Positions 5,680 to 14,255 of a stretch of DNA of 38,144 nt are shown in pieces. Numbering within the stretch: the stretch's first letter is position 1; each line of letters begins with the position of its first letter. The position numbers and the translations under genes were made by a program. Source of the DNA: a virus. The stretch covers positions 1 to 38,144 of the IMG/VR virus record IMGVR_UViG_3300005916_000006, one strand, 5' to 3'. The notes beneath the pieces were generated by a model, which worked only from the letters and a program-made list of their open reading frames with translations, had not been told where the DNA came from and searched no databases.

Positions 5680-7014
5680 ATGAACGACCTTTTGGCACGA
5701 TCAAATCTGGCTAGGAAAGCTGGATTGCAGTTTGGTTCAGACCGCGATATCGACGCCAACCTCGGATACAAGACGGATCCCACGATTGACGATTTCAAAG
5801 GCTACTACGATCGCAATGGCCTTGCCAGCGTTATCGTAGATGCCCCAGCGAAGACGACTTGGAGAAAGACACCAAAGGTACTTGACTCTGGCGGCGAAGA
5901 AGGTTCCTTTGCGAAAGCATGGGCAGCGCTTGCCAAGCGACTCAAGATCTTCCATTTCCTCGAGCGTGCTGATCGGCTCTCTGGTATTGGTCGCTACGGG
6001 ATTATCCTGATTGGTACGAAGGATGGACTACTTGATCAAGAGATTGGCTCCGTGCCCGAAGATTCCATTATATTCTTGCAGCCGTACAGTGAGAAGTACG
6101 CAACGATCAAAGAGTTTGAAACGGATACGAATAACGAACGCTTCGGCCAGCCGAAATACTACGAGGTAGACACCGCAGGCGATCTTGACTTCGGGGGGTC
6201 AACACAGAAGACCAAAGTCCATTGGAGCCGTGTCATCCATGTGGCGGAAGGGTTGCTCGACAATGAAGTGTATGGCGAACCGCGGCTTCAAAAAGTGTTC
6301 GATTATCTGTTCGACGTGAGCAAGGTTGTTGGAGCATCGGCTGAGTCCTTCTGGCAGAATGCGATCAAGGGATATGCCCTCGTGGCACAAGAGGGGTACG
6401 AGGTTGACGAAGACGCTGAAGAGGCTGCGAAAGAAGCATGGCAGAACTACATCCATAACCTTCAACGAATCATCTCGGTGGAAGGCATCGACTTCAAAGA
6501 GCTTGGCGCAGATCCATCCGATCCGGCTAGCGTCTTCAAGGTGCTGATCCAGCTCATCTCAGGGAAGACCGGAATCCCGCAGCGAATCCTCCTTGGAAGT
6601 GAACGCGGCGACCTGGCATCGTCTCAAGACGAAGCGAACTGGCTTGGCCGTGTAGCCGAACGCCAAGAACAGTTTGCCGAGCCGATGATGTTGCGACGCT
6701 TGATCGACAGGTTTGTCGACATAGGCGTACTGAAGGCCCCGGCGAATGGGGAGTACGAAGTGCAATGGCCCAAGTTGTTCTACCTGACAGACCTGGAGAT
6801 AGCAGAGATCTATGAGAAGAGAGCAAAAGCAATGCACGACGCTACAAACGGGATGCCGCTGGATTACTTCAGCGAAGCGGAGATTCGAGTTGCGGTAGGC
6901 TTCTCAGCAGAGCGCGACGAAACCCAGTTGGTCGTACAGTCATTGGACGAAGCGAATCCAGAGATCCAGAGACAGTTCGCAAGAATCAGGAGAGCGCATG
7001 TGTCAAGCCGTTAG
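5680..7014 (+). CDS. Portal protein (DUF1073/Acb1-like portal family)
   Basis: 444 residues. The N-terminus with FKGYYDRNGLASVIVDAPAKTTW, the RLSGIGRYGIILIG segment and the long helical part around KTGIPQRILLGSERG-LASSQDEANW are typical of the HI1409/DUF1073 portal family. Twelve copies form the ring at the capsid vertex through which DNA enters and to which the connector binds. Length is normal for the family. The ATG at 5680 has GGGGG a few bases upstream. The MuF-like gene overlaps its 3' end by 17 bases, the classic portal-MuF order. Confidence 0.88.
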   Translation: MNDLLARSNLARKAGLQFGSDRDIDANLGYKTDPTIDDFKGYYDRNGLASVIVDAPAKTTWRKTPKVLDSGGEEGSFAKAWAALAKRLKIFHFLERADRLSGIGRYGIILIGTKDGLLDQEIGSVPEDSIIFLQPYSEKYATIKEFETDTNNERFGQPKYYEVDTAGDLDFGGSTQKTKVHWSRVIHVAEGLLDNEVYGEPRLQKVFDYLFDVSKVVGASAESFWQNAIKGYALVAQEGYEVDEDAEEAAKEAWQNYIHNLQRIISVEGIDFKELGADPSDPASVFKVLIQLISGKTGIPQRILLGSERGDLASSQDEANWLGRVAERQEQFAEPMMLRRLIDRFVDIGVLKAPANGEYEVQWPKLFYLTDLEIAEIYEKRAKAMHDATNGMPLDYFSEAEIRVAVGFSAERDETQLVVQSLDEANPEIQRQFARIRRAHVSSR

Positions 7015-7855
7015 TATAGCAGTTCACGCAGAACAAGATCCGGGGGTCGGGTTGAAGCCAATCTGGGATCAGTATGAAGCTGACGTGACAAACCGGTTTA
7101 AGTGGCTGATTGGCGAGATCAAGAACGCGCTGATTGAGGAGAACGCTCTTGGGGGCACGGTAAAAAAGGCTGCAACTAACACGCTCAGATTGAACGCTGT
7201 CTATACGTATCCGAGGGCAGCGGACAAAGCCAGCGCGTTCATGCGATGGTTGGCGATTCAAGAAGATGCTGGAGTCTTGGAAGTGTTGAGATTCGAGGGC
7301 CGTAGTGTGGTGGCTCATACCGGATGGCAGAACACGTACATCAAGCGATCCTACGTGAAGGGTGTAGAGTGGGCAGAGCTGAGGATGCAAGAGCTGGGGC
7401 TGGTCCCCGTAGATTCAGCGCAGGCTATTGGTGCTGTCCTTTCAGCCCCAGTTCATGCAGATGCTTTGGGACTCATGTTCACTCGGGCCTTTGACCAACT
7501 GAACGGAATCACGCAAACGATGAGCCAACAGATTTCCCGTGTGTTGGTCGAAGGGATGGTGGCTGGGAAAGGCCCGCGTCAGATTGCCACGATGATGGCC
7601 GGGCGAGTTGAAGGGATAGGTATTGCGAGGGCACGGACACTTGCGAGAACCGAGACTGCTTTCGCTCAGAGTGAGGCGAGCTTGAATCGCTACACTGACT
7701 ACCGTGTGAGCAAGGTGTTTTGGATCTTCGGCGGCGGTCCTTGCCCTCAGAATATCTGCCCTCCAAATAACGGAGTAGAGTTCACGATTGCAGAGGCTCA
7801 TGGGATGCAGCCAGCTCATCCTAATTGCCAATGCGCATGGGGTCCGGTGGTGTGA
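6998..7855 (+). CDS. Minor head protein, MuF/SPP1 gp7-like
   Basis: 285 residues from ATG 6998, with AGGAG at 6986-6990 inside the portal gene. The C-terminal half carries the MuF signature: a helix with GKGPRQIATMMAGRVEG, then ARARTLARTETAFAQSEA, and a Cys/His end (CPQNICPP, then AHPNCQC). In SPP1 and Mu this protein sits inside the procapsid near the portal and helps head assembly or DNA release. The N-terminal half is diverged. No toxin domain is fused to it, as happens in some MuF proteins. Confidence 0.85.
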   Translation: MCQAVSIAVHAEQDPGVGLKPIWDQYEADVTNRFKWLIGEIKNALIEENALGGTVKKAATNTLRLNAVYTYPRAADKASAFMRWLAIQEDAGVLEVLRFEGRSVVAHTGWQNTYIKRSYVKGVEWAELRMQELGLVPVDSAQAIGAVLSAPVHADALGLMFTRAFDQLNGITQTMSQQISRVLVEGMVAGKGPRQIATMMAGRVEGIGIARARTLARTETAFAQSEASLNRYTDYRVSKVFWIFGGGPCPQNICPPNNGVEFTIAEAHGMQPAHPNCQCAWGPVV

Positions 7856-9282
7856 TGAAAGAACGAATGATGACCTTCAACACGATTGCTACAGAGTCAC
7901 GAGAAGAAGAACGTGATGGACGGAAGTACATCGTGGTTCCGGTAGTTGCTGTCAAAGAAGGCGTGATGAACGGCGAGTATCTTTCGGCAGAAGAGCTACT
8001 GTCAGTGTCGTTGGATCAATGGTCGGATATTCCAGTGCCAGTAGGTCATCCAACGGAGAATGGCGAGAATGTGTCTTCGCGAACGAGAGACATCATTGAC
8101 GAGGAAGTGATAGGGCGGCTCTACAATCCCATCTATGCTGGCGCCACACTGAAGGGCGAGCTGTGGATTGACATTGAGAAGGCTCTGGAGCTTGGTGGTG
8201 ACGCTGAAGTAGCTTTGAACAAGCTACAGAACGGCGAGCCGCTTGAAGTCTCCACAGGTTATCTGCTGGATCTTGAAGTGGTCGAAGGATCGTTCAATGG
8301 CGAAGAATACGTGGGAATTCAGCATAACCTGAGACCCGATCACATTGCTGTGTTGCCGAACGCGATTGGAGCTTGCTCGTGGGCTGATGGCTGCGGCGCA
8401 GGACGTGTTAATGAGAAGGGGGTTGGCATGAGGATAAACCTCCGCGAAGGCGAAAGCGTCAGGCAGCGAGAAGATGCAGTCCTCGAAGCCATTCGTGCCG
8501 TACGGAGCGAGGATGAAGAGAGCGTCTGGATTTCAGACCTATACGAAGATTCAGTGGTGTTCAACGTGTTTGAGAACGGCGCAGAGTCATATTTCCAAGT
8601 GAGCTATCAGATTACAGACACCGGTATCACGCTTGGAGACGCCACGGAAGTTGATAGAACAGTGACCTACGTGGTTGCTAACGAGGAGATACCTGTGAAG
8701 ACACCGTGCGAAGAACAAGCAGTAAGTGTTTGGAGTCGGTTCAAGACTGGACTGATGAGAGTTTTACGGGAGGTGGACGGTATGAGTCGAGAAGAGATGA
8801 TCCAAGCGCTGTCAGAACGAGGCGTAGCGGATGATTTGGTTGCCAACACGACGGATGATCAGTTGGCGTGGATGATGGAACACAGCGAGCCTGCCGTTCT
8901 TGTACCTGTCGAGCCGGTCGAGCCTGTGCCTGGCGAACCTGTGCCTGTCGAGCCGGTCGAGCTTGCACCTGGCGAGCCTGTGGCACTGAACGAGAATACG
9001 CCCATCGGGAATACAGGCGTGACGTTCGGTGAAGTCGCAGCCTATGTCGCCAACTCCAAGATCGAACTGGCACAATCCCGCCAAGGGATGCTTGATGCAC
9101 TGGCAGCGAACGAAGCGTGCACGATGACTCCTGAAGTCCTCGCCACGATGTCGGTAGACGCATTGACGCAACTGAGCGCCCATTTCACGCCGGTGTCATT
9201 CCTTGGGGCAGGTGTTCCTCGGACGAACGCAGCAGATGCTATTCCGGCACCTCCGTCTGTACTTCTGAAGGCGGCGAGCTGA
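7855..9282 (+). CDS. DUF2213-type prohead protease fused to scaffold-like tail
   Basis: 475 residues from ATG 7855, one base into the previous stop (TGATG). Residues about 10-170 match the plan of phage DUF2213 proteins: RDGRKYIVVPVVAVKEGVMN, IPVPVGHPT, PLEVSTGYLLD and LRPDHIAVLPNAIGACSW. This group is regarded as a head maturation protease. The middle (about 190-290) is an extra domain. Then follow a short helical segment (SREEMIQALSERGV), a Pro/Val/Glu linker from a 39-bp tandem repeat, and an Ala-rich helical end that may be the scaffold. The gene position before the capsid proteins fits. Catalytic residues cannot be assigned with confidence. Confidence 0.75.
   Translation: MKERMMTFNTIATESREEERDGRKYIVVPVVAVKEGVMNGEYLSAEELLSVSLDQWSDIPVPVGHPTENGENVSSRTRDIIDEEVIGRLYNPIYAGATLKGELWIDIEKALELGGDAEVALNKLQNGEPLEVSTGYLLDLEVVEGSFNGEEYVGIQHNLRPDHIAVLPNAIGACSWADGCGAGRVNEKGVGMRINLREGESVRQREDAVLEAIRAVRSEDEESVWISDLYEDSVVFNVFENGAESYFQVSYQITDTGITLGDATEVDRTVTYVVANEEIPVKTPCEEQAVSVWSRFKTGLMRVLREVDGMSREEMIQALSERGVADDLVANTTDDQLAWMMEHSEPAVLVPVEPVEPVPGEPVPVEPVELAPGEPVALNENTPIGNTGVTFGEVAAYVANSKIELAQSRQGMLDALAANEACTMTPEVLATMSVDALTQLSAHFTPVSFLGAGVPRTNAADAIPAPPSVLLKAAS
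8905..8982 (+). repeat. Two tandem 39-bp repeats in the protease/scaffold gene
   Basis: Copies at 8905-8943 and 8944-8982 differ at only a few bases and are in frame (39 = 13 codons). They encode a PVEPVEPVPGEPV-type linker. Such repeats can gain or lose units by slippage without breaking the frame. Confidence 0.85.
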
Positions 9283-9283
9283 A

Positions 9284-10096
9284 ATGGCGCAGCGAACGAT
9301 TGTCATTAGGACGACCCCTGAAGGGCCGTTACGGAAGGAAGCTACCAGTGATGCCGCACTCCAACCAGGACAACTGGTTGAATGGAGTGGCGACGGAACG
9401 ATTGGTGCTCTGTCTGCAACGATCTGCCCTTCGGTGAAGGTTGTGATCGAAAGTGGGACCACTGTTGTCGGTGGCACGTATGCGAGCGGAGATACCGTTC
9501 CGTTCGTTTGTCCGCGTCCTGGCGATGAGTTCTATGCCTGGCTCGACGGTACACAGGTGATCACGATCAATGAAGTTCTCCAGTCGGTAGGCAGTGGTCG
9601 GCTTGGGACACTTATACCTCTCGACCTTGGAATTGCAGGAACAGCTGTTTCTGCTTCTCTGACGACTGGGTTTGACGGGACTCAAGCGGCTGACGGTACG
9701 AACAACGCGATCCATTTCACAGCGGTTGATGCTGGGGCTGCGGGAAACGGAATCTCGATTGACTACGTTGATGGAACAGCTGACGCTGGAGGTATCTCAG
9801 TGATTGGTAATGACATCACGTGCGAAGTTGGAACGGCGATTGCGTCCGATCTGGTTACGCTGTTGAATGCGAATACCAGTGTTGCTCAGTTGGTGCTTGC
9901 TGCTACGCTAGGAACAAGCGCCGGTGTTGTTGAAGCGACGAACGATGGAACGCTATCCGGTGGCGTAGACGTTGGAGAAATTACGTCTGGCGCCAGTGAC
10001 TTGGAAACAGCTATTCGCGCATCTGGTTTGGCTCGTGCCATAGAAGCCGTCACAACGACTTCAGCGATAGCGCAGATCAAGGTAGAAGCCCTGTAG
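9284..10096 (+). CDS. Capsid decoration protein with an inserted domain
   Basis: 270 residues. The first about 115 residues and the last 30 align with the protein encoded just downstream (QRTIVIRTTPEGPLRKE against RRTIVVRSTPSDPLKKE; VVIESG; DTVPFV; GDE). Both probably form small beta-barrels that decorate or cement the capsid. Between them about 115 residues are extra: NNAIHFTAVDAGAAGNGIS, then LVTLLNANTSVAQLVLAA and LSGGVD. This module recurs in phage tail and capsid surface proteins. Its position right before the major capsid gene supports the role. Confidence 0.7.
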   Translation: MAQRTIVIRTTPEGPLRKEATSDAALQPGQLVEWSGDGTIGALSATICPSVKVVIESGTTVVGGTYASGDTVPFVCPRPGDEFYAWLDGTQVITINEVLQSVGSGRLGTLIPLDLGIAGTAVSASLTTGFDGTQAADGTNNAIHFTAVDAGAAGNGISIDYVDGTADAGGISVIGNDITCEVGTAIASDLVTLLNANTSVAQLVLAATLGTSAGVVEATNDGTLSGGVDVGEITSGASDLETAIRASGLARAIEAVTTTSAIAQIKVEAL

Positions 10097-10111
10097 GAGG
10101 TGGTGGTTGAT

Positions 10112-10543
10112 ATGTCAAGACGAACAATTGTAGTGCGATCAACGCCGTCAGATCCGCTGAAGAAGGAATGGCCTGCTGACGCTGCGCTGCGTCCAGGTAT
10201 GCTGGTCGAATATGCCTCGGGCACTTCGATCCAGGTTCTCAGCGGCACGCTCGATCCGACTCTCAGAGTCGTCATCGAATCTGGCGACAAGGTGATTAGC
10301 GCGACGTATGCGGCGGCCGACACAGTTCCGTTTGTGATGCCTCGAGCTGGCGATGAGATTGTTTTGTGCGCTACGTCATCGGCTCTAGCTACGCTGTCCG
10401 CAACGAACAAGCTCGTTTCAGATGGTGCTGGCTTTGGGATCTATGCAGCCAGTCCGATTGTTGGGGAGGCGATTGCTGAAGTGATGGAAACGGCGACAAT
10501 CGCAGCTGACGGTATTACGCAAATCAGATGTGAGGTGCTATGA
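10112..10543 (+). CDS. Capsid decoration/cement protein, short paralogue
   Basis: 143 residues from ATG 10112, chosen because MSRRTIVVRSTP lines up with the N-terminus of the upstream paralogue; TAGGAGG at 10094-10100 lies 11 bases away. GTG codons at 10100 and 10103 are alternatives but too close to the site. The protein lacks the inserted domain of its neighbour. The stop overlaps the capsid start (TGATG), a coupling that fits capsid-proportional expression. Confidence 0.7.
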   Translation: MSRRTIVVRSTPSDPLKKEWPADAALRPGMLVEYASGTSIQVLSGTLDPTLRVVIESGDKVISATYAAADTVPFVMPRAGDEIVLCATSSALATLSATNKLVSDGAGFGIYAASPIVGEAIAEVMETATIAADGITQIRCEVL

Positions 10544-11529
10544 TGAAGGGACAAGTTCAGGTTTCGTCTCCCGCGCAGTTGTTTACTGGGAACATCCTGC
10601 AGAAACTGCGGGCGAACAATTGGGATATTGCAAAGGCTCTCCGAACGAACGCAACGCTTCCGAAGGACGCGTGGACTGCCATCGACAGCAAGGTGATTGA
10701 GGTCGCCCAACAAAGGTTGAACGGCATCGCTGACCTTCAGTCTCGTGGGTTGACTCGCAATCTGGGCGGAATCGGGTACATGTATGATTACTGGCAGACG
10801 TTGAGTGACGACCTCGTGGCCGAGCAGTCAATGAGCGGCATCACTCCTGGCGCGAACAACGCTCCTGACTACGGAGAAGTGACGATTCCGATCCCTATCA
10901 CTCACGTCGATTTCCAGATTCCGATCAGGAAGTTGATTGCCAGCGAGCAGAACGGATCTCCGATCGACACTACGATGGTGAGTCAGGCCACTCGCAAGGT
11001 TGTCGACAAGCTCGAAGATGCGCTGTTCAACGGTAGCGCGATTGTGGTTGGAGGGCATACGTTACCTGGATACATCAACCACTCGGACGCCAATGAAGTG
11101 GCCTGTACGGGTAACTGGACAGGCACGCCGGCGAACATCGAGATTGACGTCCTCAAGATGATCTTGGCTGCTGAGAATGCACATCACTACGGGCCATTTA
11201 TCCTGTACGTGACATCGAAGGAATGGATGGATCTGCTCAAGCGCGACAGCTACGCAGACCGGACGTACCTCGAAATCCTCAAGTCCCTTCCTCAGATCGC
11301 TGACGTGAAGATGACGGGTGTGCTTGGATCTGGCGACATCGTGCTGGTTGAGATGATGGCGGAAGTCGTCGACCTCTCGATTGCAGTAGATCTCATGGTC
11401 GTTGAATGGGATACCTACGGTGGTATGCAGTCGAACTTCAAGGTCATGGCCGTCATGGCGGCACGAGTGAAGTCGGATTACGATGGCAACTCTGGCATCT
11501 GTTTCGACGACAACCTCGGACAGAGCTAG
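10543..11529 (+). CDS. Major capsid protein, encapsulin-like HK97 fold
   Basis: 328 residues from ATG 10543; ATG 10540 is also in frame, but GAGG at 10532-10535 is better spaced for 10543. The central part (GGIGYMYDYWQTLSD, then ITHVDFQIPIRKL), the VVDKLEDALFNGS helix, HTLPGYINHSDANE and the C-terminal DIVLVEMMAEVVDLSIA with EWDT are typical of the encapsulin-related phage capsid family. The shell assembles around the protease/scaffold with the decoration proteins outside. Length is normal. Highly confident from family features and position. Confidence 0.88.
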   Translation: MKGQVQVSSPAQLFTGNILQKLRANNWDIAKALRTNATLPKDAWTAIDSKVIEVAQQRLNGIADLQSRGLTRNLGGIGYMYDYWQTLSDDLVAEQSMSGITPGANNAPDYGEVTIPIPITHVDFQIPIRKLIASEQNGSPIDTTMVSQATRKVVDKLEDALFNGSAIVVGGHTLPGYINHSDANEVACTGNWTGTPANIEIDVLKMILAAENAHHYGPFILYVTSKEWMDLLKRDSYADRTYLEILKSLPQIADVKMTGVLGSGDIVLVEMMAEVVDLSIAVDLMVVEWDTYGGMQSNFKVMAVMAARVKSDYDGNSGICFDDNLGQS

Positions 11530-11531
11530 AG

Positions 11532-11921
11532 ATGGCCGTCAGGGTAAGGAGCGCGGATGTTAGGGAAGTAATTGAGACGGAACTTAGGAATCTCTCTGCG
11601 TTCATTACGGCGGCAAGCAACTTGACTGATAGGGTGGCGGCGGCAGACTCAGGTGTAACCGCCGCTACTCTATTTGAAATCGAGCGATGGCTTGCGGCTC
11701 ATTTCACAGCAATACGCGAACGTCAAGAACAGTCGAGCGATGTTGGAGATACTACATTTATCTATGGCGGCAAGACTGCGATGGGGTTGGAGTTCACTCG
11801 ATTCGGTCAGCAAGCTCTGGCGTTCGATCCAACAGGGACGCTGCGGAAGATGGATTTGCGAAAGGCTGGAATATCGTACTTGGGGCGTGAAGCAGTCGAT
11901 GGAGTAATGAAAGAAACGTAG
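11532..11921 (+). CDS. Head-tail connector (gp6-like adaptor)
   Basis: 129 residues from ATG 11532, two bases after the capsid stop. The helical N-terminal half (VIETELRNLSAFITAASNLTDRV, then ATLFEIERWLAAHFTAIRER) and a C-terminal half with YGGKTAMGLEFTRFGQQAL fit the small helical adaptor that binds below the portal in siphophages. Short, directly after the capsid gene, as usual for this role. No ribosome binding site stands out, so coupling to the capsid stop is likely. Confidence 0.7.
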   Translation: MAVRVRSADVREVIETELRNLSAFITAASNLTDRVAAADSGVTAATLFEIERWLAAHFTAIRERQEQSSDVGDTTFIYGGKTAMGLEFTRFGQQALAFDPTGTLRKMDLRKAGISYLGREAVDGVMKET

Positions 11922-11932
11922 GAAGGGCTGTC

Positions 11933-12280
11933 ATGGCGTTTATGGTTCAAGCGATTGGGATGACCGCTGTGACGAAGATGTTCTCTTCTGCTGTCCAGGC
12001 AACCCCACATCCGTGGCGAGTATTCCAAGGAGATGTTGCGTATGACATCTATCAAGAGTTGGGGACCGCATCCTTTGAAGCACGACCTCACTGGCGACCT
12101 GGAGCCCAGGCAGCAGAGGCCGCGATTGGGGAATTGGCATTGAAGGCTCATAGCGTCCAGCACCTTATCCAACTTGTGGCCTTGCGGACCGAAGCCAACG
12201 TGAAGAAACTGATTCAGGAGAAGGAGATCATCGACACTGGCGATCTGATGAAAGGCGTCCAATCTGAGGAGATGAAATGA
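11933..12280 (+). CDS. Neck/tail completion protein
   Basis: 115 residues from ATG 11933, with GGAAGG at 11922-11927. A C-terminal helix followed by KEIIDTGDLMKGV resembles the motif near the end of HK97 gp10-like neck and tail completion proteins. The position between the connector and the next head-tail gene supports this. Its stop overlaps the next start as ATGA. Confidence 0.55.
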   Translation: MAFMVQAIGMTAVTKMFSSAVQATPHPWRVFQGDVAYDIYQELGTASFEARPHWRPGAQAAEAAIGELALKAHSVQHLIQLVALRTEANVKKLIQEKEIIDTGDLMKGVQSEEMK

Positions 12281-12630
12281 GCGGCGGTGCGGCAAGACGG
12301 CACATCGAAAGGTACGGCCATGATGTCGTTCTGATTAACTACACGCTTGGCGGCGAGGATGATTACGGTGATGCCACTCTTATTGCAACCTCCAGTACGA
12401 TCAAGGCCATTCGTGTGATGGGAGACTACCCTGAGAATGAGATGAATGAAGGCGGGGCCACCCCCACAAACCGAGCTACGTTCCACGTCAAAGACACGGT
12501 TACGCTGTATGACGGATCATCAACTCAGCCGTCAGCGATCGTGGATGACGGAGCCACCTTTTCAGTCCAAGAGGCGGATGACCAGCGGAACGGTCAGATC
12601 ACAGTGAAAACGGAAAGGAACGGACCATGA
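12277..12630 (+). CDS. Head-tail connector-like protein
   Basis: 117 residues from ATG 12277 (ATGA overlap). Beta-rich, with HIERYGHDVVLINYTLGGEDDYGD near the start and FHVKDTVTLYDG and VQEADDQRNG strands later. The plan, with an N-terminal pair of strands around an ERYG motif, resembles head-closure/stopper proteins of siphophages. Identified mainly by position and fold-like pattern. Confidence 0.55.
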   Translation: MSGGAARRHIERYGHDVVLINYTLGGEDDYGDATLIATSSTIKAIRVMGDYPENEMNEGGATPTNRATFHVKDTVTLYDGSSTQPSAIVDDGATFSVQEADDQRNGQITVKTERNGP

Positions 12631-13052
12631 AACGAATTCTGGTATCGGGATATTTCAGCCCTGTTCACGTTGGGCATCTTGAGTATTTTGAAGCTGCGAG
12701 AAAGTTGGGCGACGAGCTCATTGTCCTCGTTAATAACGATGAACAGGTCAAGCTAAAGGGTTCGATAGAATTCATGGGCGTTGCAGACAGGGCGCGGATT
12801 GTAAAGGCGTTGAGATCTGTGTCAACAGTCTTTGTGTCGATGGATTTCGACAGGTCTGTATGTCGGACGATTGAGATGGTTCACGAAGCCGTTGATGAAG
12901 GCGACGAATGGATATTCGCCAACGGCGGCGACCAGACGGCGGAAACGATTCCAGAGACAGAGGTGTGTGAAAAGCTGGGCATTAAGATGGTATTTGGTGT
13001 GTGTCCTCAGTTGCGGCAAAGCTCGGAGATTCTGAAGGCGGTCAAAGCATGA
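12627..13052 (+). CDS. Nucleotidyltransferase (cytidylyltransferase-like)
   Basis: 141 residues from ATG 12627 (ATGA overlap with the connector gene). A GYFSPVHVGH motif at residues 8-17 is the HxGH signature of the nucleotidyltransferase fold. KLGDELIVLVNND and KLKG follow, and a C-terminal QSSEILK is in the place of the TSS motif. The family transfers CMP or AMP to a phosphorylated sugar or alcohol, activating it (for example CDP-glycerol or ADP-heptose synthesis). Full length for a single-domain enzyme. It sits between two virion-assembly genes and overlaps both, which is unusual. A sugar substrate is suggested by the glycosyltransferase at 19145, but not shown. Confidence 0.85.
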   Translation: MKRILVSGYFSPVHVGHLEYFEAARKLGDELIVLVNNDEQVKLKGSIEFMGVADRARIVKALRSVSTVFVSMDFDRSVCRTIEMVHEAVDEGDEWIFANGGDQTAETIPETEVCEKLGIKMVFGVCPQLRQSSEILKAVKA

Positions 13053-13504
13053 ATGATCCGGTGATGTCTCTCAAAAGTCTCCTAGAAGACAACTGGGATG
13101 ATGACAACACGAGCGCGATCACGCCTGACATTTCGACAGGATGGTACGACCTGGCAGCAAAGAGGCCGGTAGTGTCGTTGACGCACCCGGTAGAGACGCC
13201 GATCTCGAACGGGCCTGTGAAGTTCTTTGGCTTGGCAGTCAACGGGGCACCTCATCAGTACATCATGTGTACGCTGGCACTGAACGTCTGGGTAACACGG
13301 GCGACAGCGGCTATGAATCCGAAGCAAGCACGGTTTGAGTTTGTCCAAGAAATTCAACGGATTTTATTGGCTCACTATGAAGACATCACAGATATCGATT
13401 TTATAGCGTGGGGTGGTGGGTTCGGTCAAGTAGATGCCAAAACGAAGCCGCCGACGTTCAGGTTTATTGCGGAGGTGCAATATGGATACCTCAAGTGCTC
13501 ATAA
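13049..13504 (+). CDS. Tail completion/terminator-like protein
   Basis: 151 residues from ATG 13049 (ATGA overlap). An acidic N-terminus with LKSLLEDNWDDDN is followed by TGWYDLAAKRPVVSLTHP and a long mixed region, ending in a YGYLKCS strand. The size, position after the connectors and the LLEDNW-type start fit tail terminator proteins that cap the tail tube before joining to the head. No motif proves it. Confidence 0.5.
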   Translation: MNDPVMSLKSLLEDNWDDDNTSAITPDISTGWYDLAAKRPVVSLTHPVETPISNGPVKFFGLAVNGAPHQYIMCTLALNVWVTRATAAMNPKQARFEFVQEIQRILLAHYEDITDIDFIAWGGGFGQVDAKTKPPTFRFIAEVQYGYLKCS

Positions 13505-13543
13505 GTCCAGCCCTATAGCCGTGAATGCAGTGGGGCGATCACC

Positions 13544-13849
13544 ATGACAGAGGTATTCATTAAGCGGAACGACACGAACCCATCCTTGTCCGTTACGTTG
13601 GCACAGGATGGCGTGGTAGTAGACCTTTCAACCGCAACTGTTGTGTTCCACATGGGCACGCACGTGGACGCAACTGCCGTCGTTGTCGACGGAACGGCTG
13701 GCACAGCGAGGTATGACTGGGTTGCTGCTGATACGGTAACTGCTGGATGTTACCCTGCTGAATTCGAGGTGACGTTCGCGGATGATTCCATTCAGACATT
13801 TCCGAATGACGAAAACCTGACAATCATCATAACAGAGGATGTGTCGTAG
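13544..13849 (+). CDS. BppU-N-like baseplate/adhesin domain protein
   Basis: 101 residues from ATG 13544, after a 39-base gap with nothing notable. The pattern (IKRNDTNPSLSVTL, VVDLSTATVVFHM, GTARYDWVAADTVTAGCYPAEFEVTF, then TFPNDE) matches the N-terminal domain of lactococcal-type baseplate upper proteins, here as a stand-alone protein. The domain is a small beta-sandwich that anchors receptor-binding parts to the virion. It comes before the first fibre cluster and ends just before the next ATG. Confidence 0.6.
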   Translation: MTEVFIKRNDTNPSLSVTLAQDGVVVDLSTATVVFHMGTHVDATAVVVDGTAGTARYDWVAADTVTAGCYPAEFEVTFADDSIQTFPNDENLTIIITEDVS

Positions 13850-14242
13850 ATGGCTTCGATAACGATCAACAACACGACCACTGCAACCCCTGTCGGGCTG
13901 AGCTCGTTAATTCCGCCCCAAGTACCATTGAGCTTCACATCGATGGTGACGCTCTTTAAGAACGTGACGCCATCTGCTGTTGAGCCTGACGATCCACTTG
14001 AGGGGTATGTGTATCTTGACGACGGGACGAACACGGCATCAGGCGCGATGGGATTCAGACGATACAACGGCAGCGCATGGGCAGACTTCGGACTGCAATC
14101 TGTGGCGGAGACGATTTCGCTTACAGATCTGGACGACGTGACAATATCGGCAATCGTTAATGGCGAACGGTTGGTGTACAACTCCACAAGTGGAGAGTGG
14201 GAAAATAGTGAGTCGATCGATGGCGGGTCGTTCTCAGATTAA
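13850..14242 (+). CDS. Small fibre-like structural protein
   Basis: 130 residues from ATG 13850, the base after the previous stop. The N-terminal part is Thr/Ser rich. The C-terminal part (ISLTDLDDVTISAIVNGERL, then VYNSTSGEWENS) is the recurring segment that links fibre modules in many phage adhesins. It ends in IDGGSFSD, a DGGSF terminus shared with the large fibre at 14256. Probably part of a tail-fibre or head-fibre complex. Confidence 0.55.
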   Translation: MASITINNTTTATPVGLSSLIPPQVPLSFTSMVTLFKNVTPSAVEPDDPLEGYVYLDDGTNTASGAMGFRRYNGSAWADFGLQSVAETISLTDLDDVTISAIVNGERLVYNSTSGEWENSESIDGGSFSD

Positions 14243-14255
14243 GAGGTGAAGAAAC

